This document shows positions 1 through 6,050 of a stretch of DNA of 14,730 bases, one piece after another. The stretch spans positions 1-14,730 of the forward strand of contig JAAYLF010000320.1 of the NCBI GenBank assembly GCA_012522035.1, read 5' to 3'. The notes under the pieces were generated by a model. The model was not told the origin of the DNA and did no database searches. It saw nothing but the letters and a program-made list of their open reading frames with translations. A program made the translations under genes and the position numbers. The DNA comes from Clostridiaceae bacterium. GTDB lineage: Bacteria; Bacillota; Clostridia; UBA1212; DUPL01. Positions within the stretch are counted from its first letter, which is position 1. Every line of letters starts with the position of its first letter.

Positions 1-4
1 ACAT

Positions 5-152
5 TCATCCTCCGTTTGTGATTCGACTGTTTGCACTTTCATCTAAGCATCAAATGCAAAATTCCTAAATCTTCAGTGGATAAAAACACCTAATGTCAAT
101 CCAATATTTTGTTCAACATTTGTACCTCCATAAATGCCGTTTCTTTTAGTTA
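5..152 (-). promoter_or_regulatory. 5' leader of a leftward transcript with a 7-codon upstream ORF
   Basis: Leftward transcription from the promoter at 159-186 would start near 152. The leader holds an ATG at 119 preceded by a perfect ribosome site (GGAGG at 125-129, 5-base spacer) that opens only seven codons (MLNKILD, stop at 96-98). A second strong site (CGGAGG, 9-14) lies just before an ATG at 4, where a gene would run off the left edge. The short frame may be a regulatory upstream ORF. It may instead be the remnant of a small gene broken by a frameshift, since the next frame reads a hydrophobic stretch (IGLTLGVFIH). Nothing of the downstream gene is visible, so its identity is unknown. 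Confidence 0.4.
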
Positions 153-158
153 CATTAT

Positions 159-186
159 ATTATATATAAAAAAGAAAAATAGTCAA
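159..186 (-). promoter_or_regulatory. SigA-type promoter, leftward
   Basis: On the minus strand there is a -35 TTGACT (181-186), a 16-base spacer and a -10 TATAAT (159-164). A second TATAAT overlaps further downstream at 154-159. The match to the housekeeping consensus is close. It would drive the leader and whatever gene leaves the window on the left. Confidence 0.6.
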
Positions 187-206
187 GTATTAGAAAATTG
201 TATGTC

Positions 207-235
207 TTGCAATATGGCTGTATTGCTGTTAAAAT
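207..235 (+). promoter_or_regulatory. SigA-type promoter for the secreted SLH-like protein
   Basis: TTGCAA (207-212), 17-base spacer, TAAAAT (230-235), with TGT directly before the -10 (an extended -10). It lies about 30 bases upstream of the GGAGGG ribosome site at 262-267 and is back to back with the leftward promoter at 159-186. Confidence 0.55.
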
Positions 236-272
236 ATAACCGATGCCTACTAAAGGATCCTGGAGGGTATAA

Positions 273-1241
273 ATGAAATTACAAAAGATAACATCAGGAA
301 TTGCAATTTTTATCGCAGCAATAATTTATGTAATATTCGCTCCACAGACGGTTTATTCGGATACGGTGGGATTCGATACCGCCAAATTATTGAGCGAGCT
401 TGGCATCTTTTACATAGACAAAGACATGAGCGACAAGGATCTTTCAGACTTCCTCAAAGAAGAATCCACAAAGGCAATTGCATACAATCTGGCTTATGGT
501 CTGACCGGTGCTGTCAGAGATCCCTATACTGGATTAATTGACACAAGTTTTTCGCTGCGCTTTTTCAAAAGCGAGAACCTGGAAGTTTATACCAACATGC
601 TTAATACAATGGAATACATTACATCCACTGAATTAAGTCCTGCAGACTGTTACAGGGTATTTCTTGATGTACTGGGTTATGAATCAATGCAGGAAAAAGG
701 CGATGAAGAAGTTCTTCTAGCTGCACAAAATGCAGGCTTTGGGTATTTTCAGACTGTCGAAAACAAAGAAACGATAACCAACGGCGAGCTTGTAAATATT
801 ACCTTTGAAGCATTGTATCTCTGCGGTGTGAATACAAAGATCCCAACAATACATTTGCTGTCACAGATTAATCCGAATTTTAAATCCAAAGCAGTAAAGC
901 TTGGCATGATAGATTTGTTTCCTGATGAAATTCCCTTGTTTACTGAAGGACCATACAAAGTCCAATCCTTTTCGGAACTTATAGGTACGGATGTCACCAC
1001 CAACATAAAAAAACATGAATGGTCTGCCCTCTATTTGAATGTAAACATGGAAGGCTACCAAAACTACAAAAGCAAACTGGTAGAATCAGATTGGATTTTT
1101 GAAGTTGAATTCTATAAAGAATCGAACGATACCGAAGACCTCTGCGTATTATACTATAAAGAAATTGATGGTATAGAACACTATGTAACTCTTGTATTCA
1201 ATGAAGAATCAAAAACCGTGGAACTCTGGTATGCATATTAA
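273..1241 (+). CDS. Secreted protein with degenerate SLH-like repeats
   Basis: 322 residues. A Lys-containing N-terminus and a hydrophobic run (about residues 9-23) form a signal peptide, with a likely cleavage after VYS (29). Residues about 36-215 read like worn S-layer-homology repeats as found in clostridial exported proteins: an AKLLSELGIF-type opening, a repeat with LSPADCYRVFLDVLGY (a Tyr/Leu-rich helix ending in LGY), and a later ITNGELVNITFEALY block. The C-terminal 100 residues are rich in aromatic and acidic residues and look like beta strands; I do not recognise them. The start at 273 has GGAGGG five bases upstream and its own promoter. The gene stands alone and its stop overlaps the stop of the opposing sigma-factor gene. 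A cell-wall or envelope role is an inference; the canonical SLH surface-binding motif is not clear. Confidence 0.75.
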   Translation: MKLQKITSGIAIFIAAIIYVIFAPQTVYSDTVGFDTAKLLSELGIFYIDKDMSDKDLSDFLKEESTKAIAYNLAYGLTGAVRDPYTGLIDTSFSLRFFKSENLEVYTNMLNTMEYITSTELSPADCYRVFLDVLGYESMQEKGDEEVLLAAQNAGFGYFQTVENKETITNGELVNITFEALYLCGVNTKIPTIHLLSQINPNFKSKAVKLGMIDLFPDEIPLFTEGPYKVQSFSELIGTDVTTNIKKHEWSALYLNVNMEGYQNYKSKLVESDWIFEVEFYKESNDTEDLCVLYYKEIDGIEHYVTLVFNEESKTVELWYAY

Positions 1242-1807
1242 GCATTCTTGAGTTTTCTTCTTACTCTTTGCAGAGCATTGTCAATAGCCTTGGTTTCCTT
1301 GTTCAACGTATTTGCAATACTTTCATACGAATCTCCATTAAGAAACATAACAAGGACTTTTTTTTCAAACTCACTAAGAAGCGTATCTATCTTTTTTTTG
1401 AAAATTTCAGCAGATTCTTTGCTAATGGCAATCTCTTCAGGGTTTGACAATTCTGATGTGGTGAGACAATCCATCTCACAATCGTCCTCATTTTCCTTGT
1501 ATATGGATACATAAGAATTAAGAGGCAGGTGTTTAAGTCTGTTGGCAGATTTAACAGCACTTATCACCTGTCTCTTTATGCATATTTTCGCATATTTTCC
1601 GAAATTGACATTCTTGCCAGGAGCAAACGACAGAATAGCCTTATATAAGCCTATCATTCCTTCCTGAAGCAAATCCTCGCCATCAGCACCGGTAAGAAAA
1701 TAGGCTCTAGTTACTGTTCTAACAAGACCTTTGTACTTTACCAGCAATAATTCCATATGCTGGTCACTGCCCTGTTGTGCAAGCATTACCAATTTTTCGT
1801 CATTCAT
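1238..1807 (-). CDS. Sigma-70 family sigma factor, SigH (Spo0H)-like
   Basis: 189 residues with the order of a small sigma-70 factor. Region 2 holds the core-binding and -10 segments: GADGEDLLQEGMIGLYKAI at about 40-58 and KRQVISAVKSANRLKHLPLNSYVS at about 78-101. Both are close to Bacillus SigH (GADREDIVQEGMIGLYKSI; ITAIKTATRQKHIPLNSY). Region 4 has an EFEKKVLVMFLNGDSYESIA helix pair and ends IDNALQRVRRKL, again as in SigH. It is shorter than SigH (about 215) at both ends and the linker is divergent. It may be a SigH paralogue rather than the master transition-state factor, which in many Firmicutes lies near secE-nusG. It follows cysS by 5 bases and has no strong ribosome site (only a weak GTGGAC), so translation may depend on cysS. 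Confidence 0.85.
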   Translation of the reverse strand: MNDEKLVMLAQQGSDQHMELLLVKYKGLVRTVTRAYFLTGADGEDLLQEGMIGLYKAILSFAPGKNVNFGKYAKICIKRQVISAVKSANRLKHLPLNSYVSIYKENEDDCEMDCLTTSELSNPEEIAISKESAEIFKKKIDTLLSEFEKKVLVMFLNGDSYESIANTLNKETKAIDNALQRVRRKLKNA

Positions 1808-1812
1808 AAATA

Positions 1813-3213
1813 TCAGTCCACAATTTTCGTTCCTTCAGGAGTATCAATTATCTTGATTCCCATCTCTTTCAGCTGATCCCTGATAGCATCAGCTTTGGCA
1901 TAATCCTTGTTTTTCTTGGCCTCCGCCCTTATGCGTATAAGCTCAAGGACCTCATCACTGACCTTGCTTTCTGCATTTCTTTTTGCCTCTTCCCTCTTGG
2001 CAACCTGATTTTCCATATCAAGACCCAATACATTGTCAGTCTTGATTACAAAATCATATATCTTCCTGCTCTTCTCGGTATTTCTTAGAGCCTTCCACAC
2101 AACACCCAAAGCCTGAGGGATATTCAAATCATCATTGACTGCATCAAGAAACTCCTTTTCAAAGTCTTCAATCAACTCATCAGATACATTATCCTTGCCT
2201 TCCTTGTGCTGGCTTAATGCCTCATAGAACCTATCCAAAGCCTTGGACGCTGCAGTCAATGCATCAAAAGTAAAGTTCAGCTTGTTCCTGTAGTGACCGT
2301 TCAAGCAGAAATATCTGTAGGCCAAAGGCTCAAATCCCCTATGTTTAAGGTCCTTTATTGTGTATGTGTTGCCAAGACTTTTTGACATTTTGCCGCCGTC
2401 AACCAAAAGAAACTCTGCATGCATCCAGTATTTTACAGTCTGCTTTCCTGTAAGAGCTTCAGACTGGGCAATCTCATTCTCGTGATGTATGGGTATGTGG
2501 TCAACTCCGCCAGTATGGATGTCAAACTCTTCACCAAGATAATCTCTTGCCATGGCAGAGCATTCGATATGCCATCCCGGATAACCCATTCCCCAAGGAC
2601 TGTTCCACTGCATAATGTGCTCTTTTGGAGCCTTTTTCCACAATGCAAAATCAGCCGGGTGTCTCTTCTCGTCGTTTACGGAAACCCTTGCTCCTGCCAG
2701 CTGGTCCTCAAGATTTATTTTAGAAAGCTTGCCATACTCAGGAAATTTCTCAATATCAAAGTATATTCCATCACTGGTTTCATAAGCATAACCCTTTTCC
2801 ACCAAGGATACGACAAACTCAATCATACTCATTATGTGGTCAGTGGCTTTTACAACAATCTCAGGAGTTTCAATATTCAAGCTTTTAATATCTTCAAAAA
2901 ATACATTAGTGTAATACTCGGCAATTTCTTCTGGTGTTTTTTGCTGTGCTTTTGCAGCCTTCGCCATTTTGTCCTCGCCTTCATCCGCATCGGACACAAG
3001 ATGGCCTACATCCGTAATATTCATTACATGCTTCAGCTTATACCCATTCAACTTCAACACCCTTCTAAGCGTATCCATGAAGATATATGTTCTTAAGTTT
3101 CCGATATGGGCATAATTGTACACGGTAGGACCGCAGGAATAAATTCTTACTTCGTTGCCTTCCAAAGGTTTGAATTCTTCTTTTTGTCTACTCAGTGTGT
3201 TGTATATCTTCAT
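1813..3213 (-). CDS. cysS: Cysteinyl-tRNA synthetase
   Basis: 466 residues, the usual length for this class I synthetase, which charges tRNA-Cys with cysteine in the cytoplasm. The HIGH-type motif is HIGN (36-39), placed after the zinc ligand C27 in CGPTVYNYAHIGN. Further expected zinc ligands are C218 (GWHIECSAM) and H243/E247 (HHENE). The KMSKS loop is intact at 275-279, and a helical DALR-like anticodon-binding C-terminus follows, ending in KADAIRDQLKEMGI. The start ATG lies inside the end of cysE (26-base overlap), with GGAGA nine bases upstream, so the two genes are likely coupled. Pairing cysteine synthesis with its charging enzyme is a known Firmicute arrangement. Confidence 0.98.
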   Translation of the reverse strand: MKIYNTLSRQKEEFKPLEGNEVRIYSCGPTVYNYAHIGNLRTYIFMDTLRRVLKLNGYKLKHVMNITDVGHLVSDADEGEDKMAKAAKAQQKTPEEIAEYYTNVFFEDIKSLNIETPEIVVKATDHIMSMIEFVVSLVEKGYAYETSDGIYFDIEKFPEYGKLSKINLEDQLAGARVSVNDEKRHPADFALWKKAPKEHIMQWNSPWGMGYPGWHIECSAMARDYLGEEFDIHTGGVDHIPIHHENEIAQSEALTGKQTVKYWMHAEFLLVDGGKMSKSLGNTYTIKDLKHRGFEPLAYRYFCLNGHYRNKLNFTFDALTAASKALDRFYEALSQHKEGKDNVSDELIEDFEKEFLDAVNDDLNIPQALGVVWKALRNTEKSRKIYDFVIKTDNVLGLDMENQVAKREEAKRNAESKVSDEVLELIRIRAEAKKNKDYAKADAIRDQLKEMGIKIIDTPEGTKIVD

Positions 3214-3922
3214 TTTTATCTATCTCCATTTTCTGTTCATATTTCTTTTTTACACATTCAAGCTCATTAATCTTGTGATTAAGTTCCTCAATCAATGCCT
3301 GAAGTTTTTTCTCTCTTTCCTTGATTGCTTCCATTACCTTCATCAACTCCTGATTAATCGGATCAGGAACTTTTGTATGTTCAAGAGTTTCTGAGGGAGC
3401 TACCCTCTGTCCATCCATCTTCACTATCCTCGCTTTCATTCCTGTTACTGTGCAATTGTCAGGAATATCATTTAGAACAACGGAGCCTGCACCAATCAGG
3501 GAGTTGTTCCCAATCTTTACAGGACCCAGTATTTTTGCTCCTGCACCTATAAGTACATTGTCGCCAACAGTTGGGTGCCTTTTTTTATGTTTTTGCGTAC
3601 CAGTTCCACCCAAAGTTACCTGATGATATATCGTACAGTTGTTCCCTATTTCTGCTGTCTCTCCTATGACCACGCCATTACCATGGTCAATAAACAATCC
3701 TTCGCCTATTTTTGCGCCAGGATGTATTTCAATACCAGTCTTTCTTCTTGCTCTTTCTGAGAAGTATCTTGCAATAAAATACATCTTGTGTCTATAGAAG
3801 AACGATGAAAATCTATGATAAAAAAGAGCTTTGAAACCTGGATATAGAAGGATTACTTCCAAAGTGCTTCTAGCAGCAGGATCCCTTTTGTATATTGACT
3901 TTGCATCTTTTAATAATCCCAC
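3188..3922 (-). CDS. cysE: Serine O-acetyltransferase (EpsC/CysE type) with a coiled-coil tail
   Basis: 244 residues from a GTG start at 3922. It transfers acetyl from acetyl-CoA to serine, giving O-acetylserine, the first step of cysteine synthesis. The N-terminus LLKDAKSIYKRDPAARS is family-typical. A left-handed beta-helix of hexapeptide repeats follows from about residue 64 to 180, with IEIHPGA, the active-site IDHGNGVVIGETAEIG (His80) and the YHQVTLGGTG loop. The GTG is chosen because AGGAGG (3929-3934) lies six bases upstream; the 15 codons further upstream overlap this site and the promoter. The last 55 or so residues are an unusual charged, heptad-like extension (EREKKLQALIEELNHKINELE), probably a coiled coil. 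It replaces the Ile-ended tail that docks on CysK in enteric CysE. Confidence 0.95.
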   Translation of the reverse strand: MGLLKDAKSIYKRDPAARSTLEVILLYPGFKALFYHRFSSFFYRHKMYFIARYFSERARRKTGIEIHPGAKIGEGLFIDHGNGVVIGETAEIGNNCTIYHQVTLGGTGTQKHKKRHPTVGDNVLIGAGAKILGPVKIGNNSLIGAGSVVLNDIPDNCTVTGMKARIVKMDGQRVAPSETLEHTKVPDPINQELMKVMEAIKEREKKLQALIEELNHKINELECVKKKYEQKMEIDKNEDIQHTE

Positions 3923-3955
3923 AAAAATCCTCCTATTATTATAATTGTGAATACA

Positions 3956-3984
3956 ATTATACATCAAGGTGCATGTAAAGTAAA
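3956..3984 (-). promoter_or_regulatory. Promoter for cysE-cysS
   Basis: Minus strand TTTACT (3979-3984), 17-base spacer, TATAAT (3956-3961), 22 bases upstream of the AGGAGG site of cysE. It lies downstream of the terminator hairpin at 3992-4020. cysE therefore does not need read-through from the upstream RNA, which argues that the RNA is a separate gene and not a riboswitch leader. Confidence 0.5.
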
Positions 3985-4020
3985 GAATAAACCGGATGAA
4001 ACAAATATGTTTTCATCCGG
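3981..4020 (-). terminator. Intrinsic terminator of the upstream RNA
   Basis: On the minus strand a perfect 10-bp stem (CCGGATGAAA at 4011-4020 with TTTCATCCGG at 3992-4001) closes a 9-base loop. A T-rich run follows (TTTATTCTTT). No alternative antiterminator pairing with the 5' arm was found in the preceding RNA. Confidence 0.7.
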
Positions 4021-4252
4021 CAAGACATAAACAGAAGAAAATATCCCAAAATGCCGCCACCTTATTTTGACACCTAGCCTCGCTAGGTGGGTATCCTATG
4101 GTATACTTCTGCCTTCCTCTGATTCTTGCGAATGACACCAAGTGCCTGAGGCCTGACATCCATATCCCAAAATCGGATTCCCGTTTATGTCATGTAGGTT
4201 CAAAACTAAGGTTCCTCGTCGAACATTTCAGGATAAGTCATTTGGTTTTTCA
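3984..4252 (-). ncRNA. Probable free-standing structured RNA of unassigned family
   Basis: This stretch has no convincing gene but has its own extended -10 promoter (4258-4285) and ends in a terminator, giving about 265 nt. A 13-bp closing stem with two G-U pairs joins 4179-4191 to 4024-4036. Inside it are a GCAA-tetraloop hairpin (4122-4133), a GTATACC/GGATAC hairpin (4091-4106) and a perfect 8-bp hairpin with loop GAG (4071-4089). The 12-mer ATTTTGGGATAT occurs on both sides of the inner region (4162-4173 and 4041-4052). A GGCGGCAT motif next to the closing side recalls 6S RNA, and a 6S or 6S-like RNA is my best guess, at low confidence. T-box, S-box and other cysteine-related leader motifs are absent. 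Confidence 0.6.
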
Positions 4253-4257
4253 TTAGT

Positions 4258-4285
4258 ATTATATCATATTTTCCGCAAAACGCAA
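4258..4285 (-). promoter_or_regulatory. Extended -10 promoter for the structured RNA
   Basis: Minus strand TTGCGT (4280-4285), 16-base spacer and TGATATAAT, a perfect TATAAT (4258-4263) with the extended TG. It begins ten bases after the stop of the glycosylase gene. The predicted start near 4252 leaves a transcript with no ribosome site and no open frame before the terminator. Confidence 0.6.
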
Positions 4286-4294
4286 CATGTAAAA

Positions 4295-5167
4295 TCAGGT
4301 TGTCTGGACTGTCAAAAATCCTTCGCGGATTGCGTAGAACAAATACTGCTGCGCAAATCCTGCAAGAGCGCCAAAGTATTCCTGCACAAACCCATCAATT
4401 TCCTTTTGCGTGGAAACTTTATACAGATTTGTCATAACCTTTCCCACCCATACATCCACAGGAAAAGCATTGTAAAAAGATCCTGTGAATAGCAGTATGC
4501 AGTCTGCAACTTTTGGTCCAACACCTTTATATTCTCTCATAAACCTTCTTGCCTTTTCAATGTCAGTTTCTTGAAATTTTTCTTTGGAAAAAGGTTGTTC
4601 GATAAACAAGCGTGATGCTTCCACTATATAATTGCACCTGTATCCGGCTTTAATACAATCAGACAATTCATTCTCACAGACATTTGCAAGATTTTGCGGC
4701 TTGGGAAATGCATACACATCATCTTGTATCCTGTCTCCATAGTTTCTGCAAAGGTTTTCAATACACTTCTTTATTCTCGGTATGTTGTTGTTTGCAGAGA
4801 TTATAAAAGATATGAGGGTTTCAAAAGGTTCCTGACGCAGTATCCTGATTCCACTGCCAAATTGTACTGCCTGCCTCATATACTCGTCTTTTTCAGATAG
4901 TTCCTCTTTTATTCTCGAATAATCTCTGCCAAGATCGAAATAATCAAACCAAAAAGTATAAAAATCTTCTTTTGTGGTACCAATAATCTCAAGAACCCCA
5001 TCAGAATAAACAATCTCTGCGTATCTGCCACCTGCCACACCAATATAGTGTCCTCTGGAGTTCAAATTCCACCTGAAACATTGTCCGCATTCGAATAAGT
5101 GTTTGGGGTTTAAGTCTTTTACACCAAATACTTTTATTCCCTTTTTCGTTTCCTCAACTTTGTACAT
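4295..5167 (-). CDS. 8-oxoguanine DNA glycosylase/AP lyase, OGG1 family
   Basis: 290 residues. It should excise 8-oxoguanine opposite cytosine and nick the abasic site. An OGG/AlkA-type N-terminal domain (about 10-95) carries FECGQCFRWN. The HhH-GPD domain follows, with ETLISFIISANNNIPRIKK (about 116-134), the helix-hairpin-helix GVGPKVADC (215-223) holding the Schiff-base lysine K219, and PVDVW with the catalytic Asp238, matching K249 and D268 of human OGG1. The ATG at 5167 is preferred: the ATG at 5197 and the TTG at 5200 lie at or upstream of the transcription start implied by the promoter at 5200-5228. The ribosome site is poor (GAAAGAGTGAAGG). A GTG at 5176 is the alternative. No terminator separates it from the RNA gene downstream. 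Confidence 0.93.
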   Translation of the reverse strand: MYKVEETKKGIKVFGVKDLNPKHLFECGQCFRWNLNSRGHYIGVAGGRYAEIVYSDGVLEIIGTTKEDFYTFWFDYFDLGRDYSRIKEELSEKDEYMRQAVQFGSGIRILRQEPFETLISFIISANNNIPRIKKCIENLCRNYGDRIQDDVYAFPKPQNLANVCENELSDCIKAGYRCNYIVEASRLFIEQPFSKEKFQETDIEKARRFMREYKGVGPKVADCILLFTGSFYNAFPVDVWVGKVMTNLYKVSTQKEIDGFVQEYFGALAGFAQQYLFYAIREGFLTVQTT

Positions 5168-5199
5168 GCCCTTCACTCTTTCAACTGTATCAAGCATCA

Positions 5200-5228
5200 A
5201 TTGTACGCCAACATAACTGCATTGTCAA
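5200..5228 (-). promoter_or_regulatory. SigA-type promoter for the glycosylase gene
   Basis: Minus strand TTGACA (5223-5228), exactly 17 bases, TACAAT (5200-5205). Transcription would start near 5193, inside the longest possible reading frame, which rules out the two most upstream start codons. The -35 overlaps that of the divergent promoter at 5222-5250. Confidence 0.65.
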
Positions 5229-5250
5229 TCACTCGATTCTGTGCTAGAAT
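5222..5250 (+). promoter_or_regulatory. SigA-type promoter for the DUF6062/Asp23 bicistron
   Basis: TTGTCA (5222-5227), 17-base spacer, TAGAAT (5245-5250) with TGC just before it (an extended -10). Its -35 shares five bases with the -35 of the divergent glycosylase promoter, so the two polymerases cannot bind at once. Confidence 0.6.
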
Positions 5251-5290
5251 AGTTGTTGACCACATTTATATTGGAGGTACCAAAAGACTC

Positions 5291-6037
5291 ATGAAAGAAA
5301 CTATTTATACAATCCCTGTAAACGAAGTTTTTGCTGAAAAATGCGAATGTCCCTTGTGTGAATTGGAATCCCGATTTGAAAAAGAAACCGTTGACTACTA
5401 CCTGGGACCTTCTTTAATGGAGCCGGACAACCGAATTGAAACAAACGAGACTGGTTTCTGTGCAAGGCATTATGGTATGATGTACAACACACAAGCCAAC
5501 CGCTTGGGGCTTGGTCTCATTCTTGACACTTATCTTCTTGAGCAAAACAAAAAATTGTCCAAACTAATGAGGGTCGAAAGCAAGTCCCAGGGTGAAAAAA
5601 AGGGTCTTTTCGGCAGGGGCAAAAAAACCTCCAGCAATGTTGATGAAGTATACAAATACATTTCAGAGCATCTTGAAGAATGCTGCATATGCAGCAAGTT
5701 GTCATATACAATGAGCAGATATATTGAGGTAATATCCCATCTCTATGTCAGAGAGAAAGAGTTCAGAGAAAAATTCAATGATGGACTTGGCTTTTGCATG
5801 CCCCATCTGAAGCTGCTGATTGAAGGCGCAAAAAAACACTTGAGTTCATCCCAACAGGACGAATTTTTCAAGAATTTGTTCTCGATGCAGATTAACAATC
5901 TTGAAAGACTTGAAAAAGAAGTTTCCTGGTTTACTCAAAAGTTCGACTACCGAAACAACGACAAGCCTTGGGGAACTTCCAAAGATGCATTGATAAGAGG
6001 TATTAAGAAAGTATCGGGATTGAAAGAATTGGATTAA
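5291..6037 (+). CDS. DUF6062 family protein with two Cys/His metal-site modules
   Basis: 248 residues, function unknown. The protein is built as a tandem of two similar halves. Half one has CECPLC (C18, C20, C23) and GFCARHY (C57, H60); half two has CCIC (C131, C132, C134) and GFCMPHL (C169, H172). Each offers three Cys and one His, the pattern of a structural zinc site. The conserved signature YYLGPSLMEPDNRIETN (about 36-52) is what I recognise as DUF6062 of Clostridia. A Lys/Gly-rich linker (about 95-115) separates the halves. No signal peptide or membrane segment is seen. The ATG at 5291 is the first start after the promoter; GGAGG (5273-5277) is 13 bases away, a long spacer. The next gene follows after 13 bases. 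Confidence 0.85.
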   Translation: MKETIYTIPVNEVFAEKCECPLCELESRFEKETVDYYLGPSLMEPDNRIETNETGFCARHYGMMYNTQANRLGLGLILDTYLLEQNKKLSKLMRVESKSQGEKKGLFGRGKKTSSNVDEVYKYISEHLEECCICSKLSYTMSRYIEVISHLYVREKEFREKFNDGLGFCMPHLKLLIEGAKKHLSSSQQDEFFKNLFSMQINNLERLEKEVSWFTQKFDYRNNDKPWGTSKDALIRGIKKVSGLKELD

Positions 6038-6050
6038 GAGGTGTAGTGAT

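Noticed and set aside
94..99. TTGACA on the minus strand in the left leader as a second promoter
   Set aside because: No acceptable -10 lies 16-18 bases downstream.
2419..3096. Long rightward open frame inside cysS
   Set aside because: It is antisense to the well-conserved cysS reading frame, has low-complexity composition and no ribosome site.
3984..4252. T-box or SAM riboswitch controlling cysE-cysS
   Set aside because: No T-box core (GGGTGGTACCGCG-like), no S-box core, no antiterminator pairing with the terminator arm, and cysE has its own promoter downstream of the terminator.
4187..4492. 101-codon rightward frame over the RNA gene and glycosylase end
   Set aside because: No promoter or ribosome site, and it overlaps the conserved C-terminus of the glycosylase and the promoter of the RNA.
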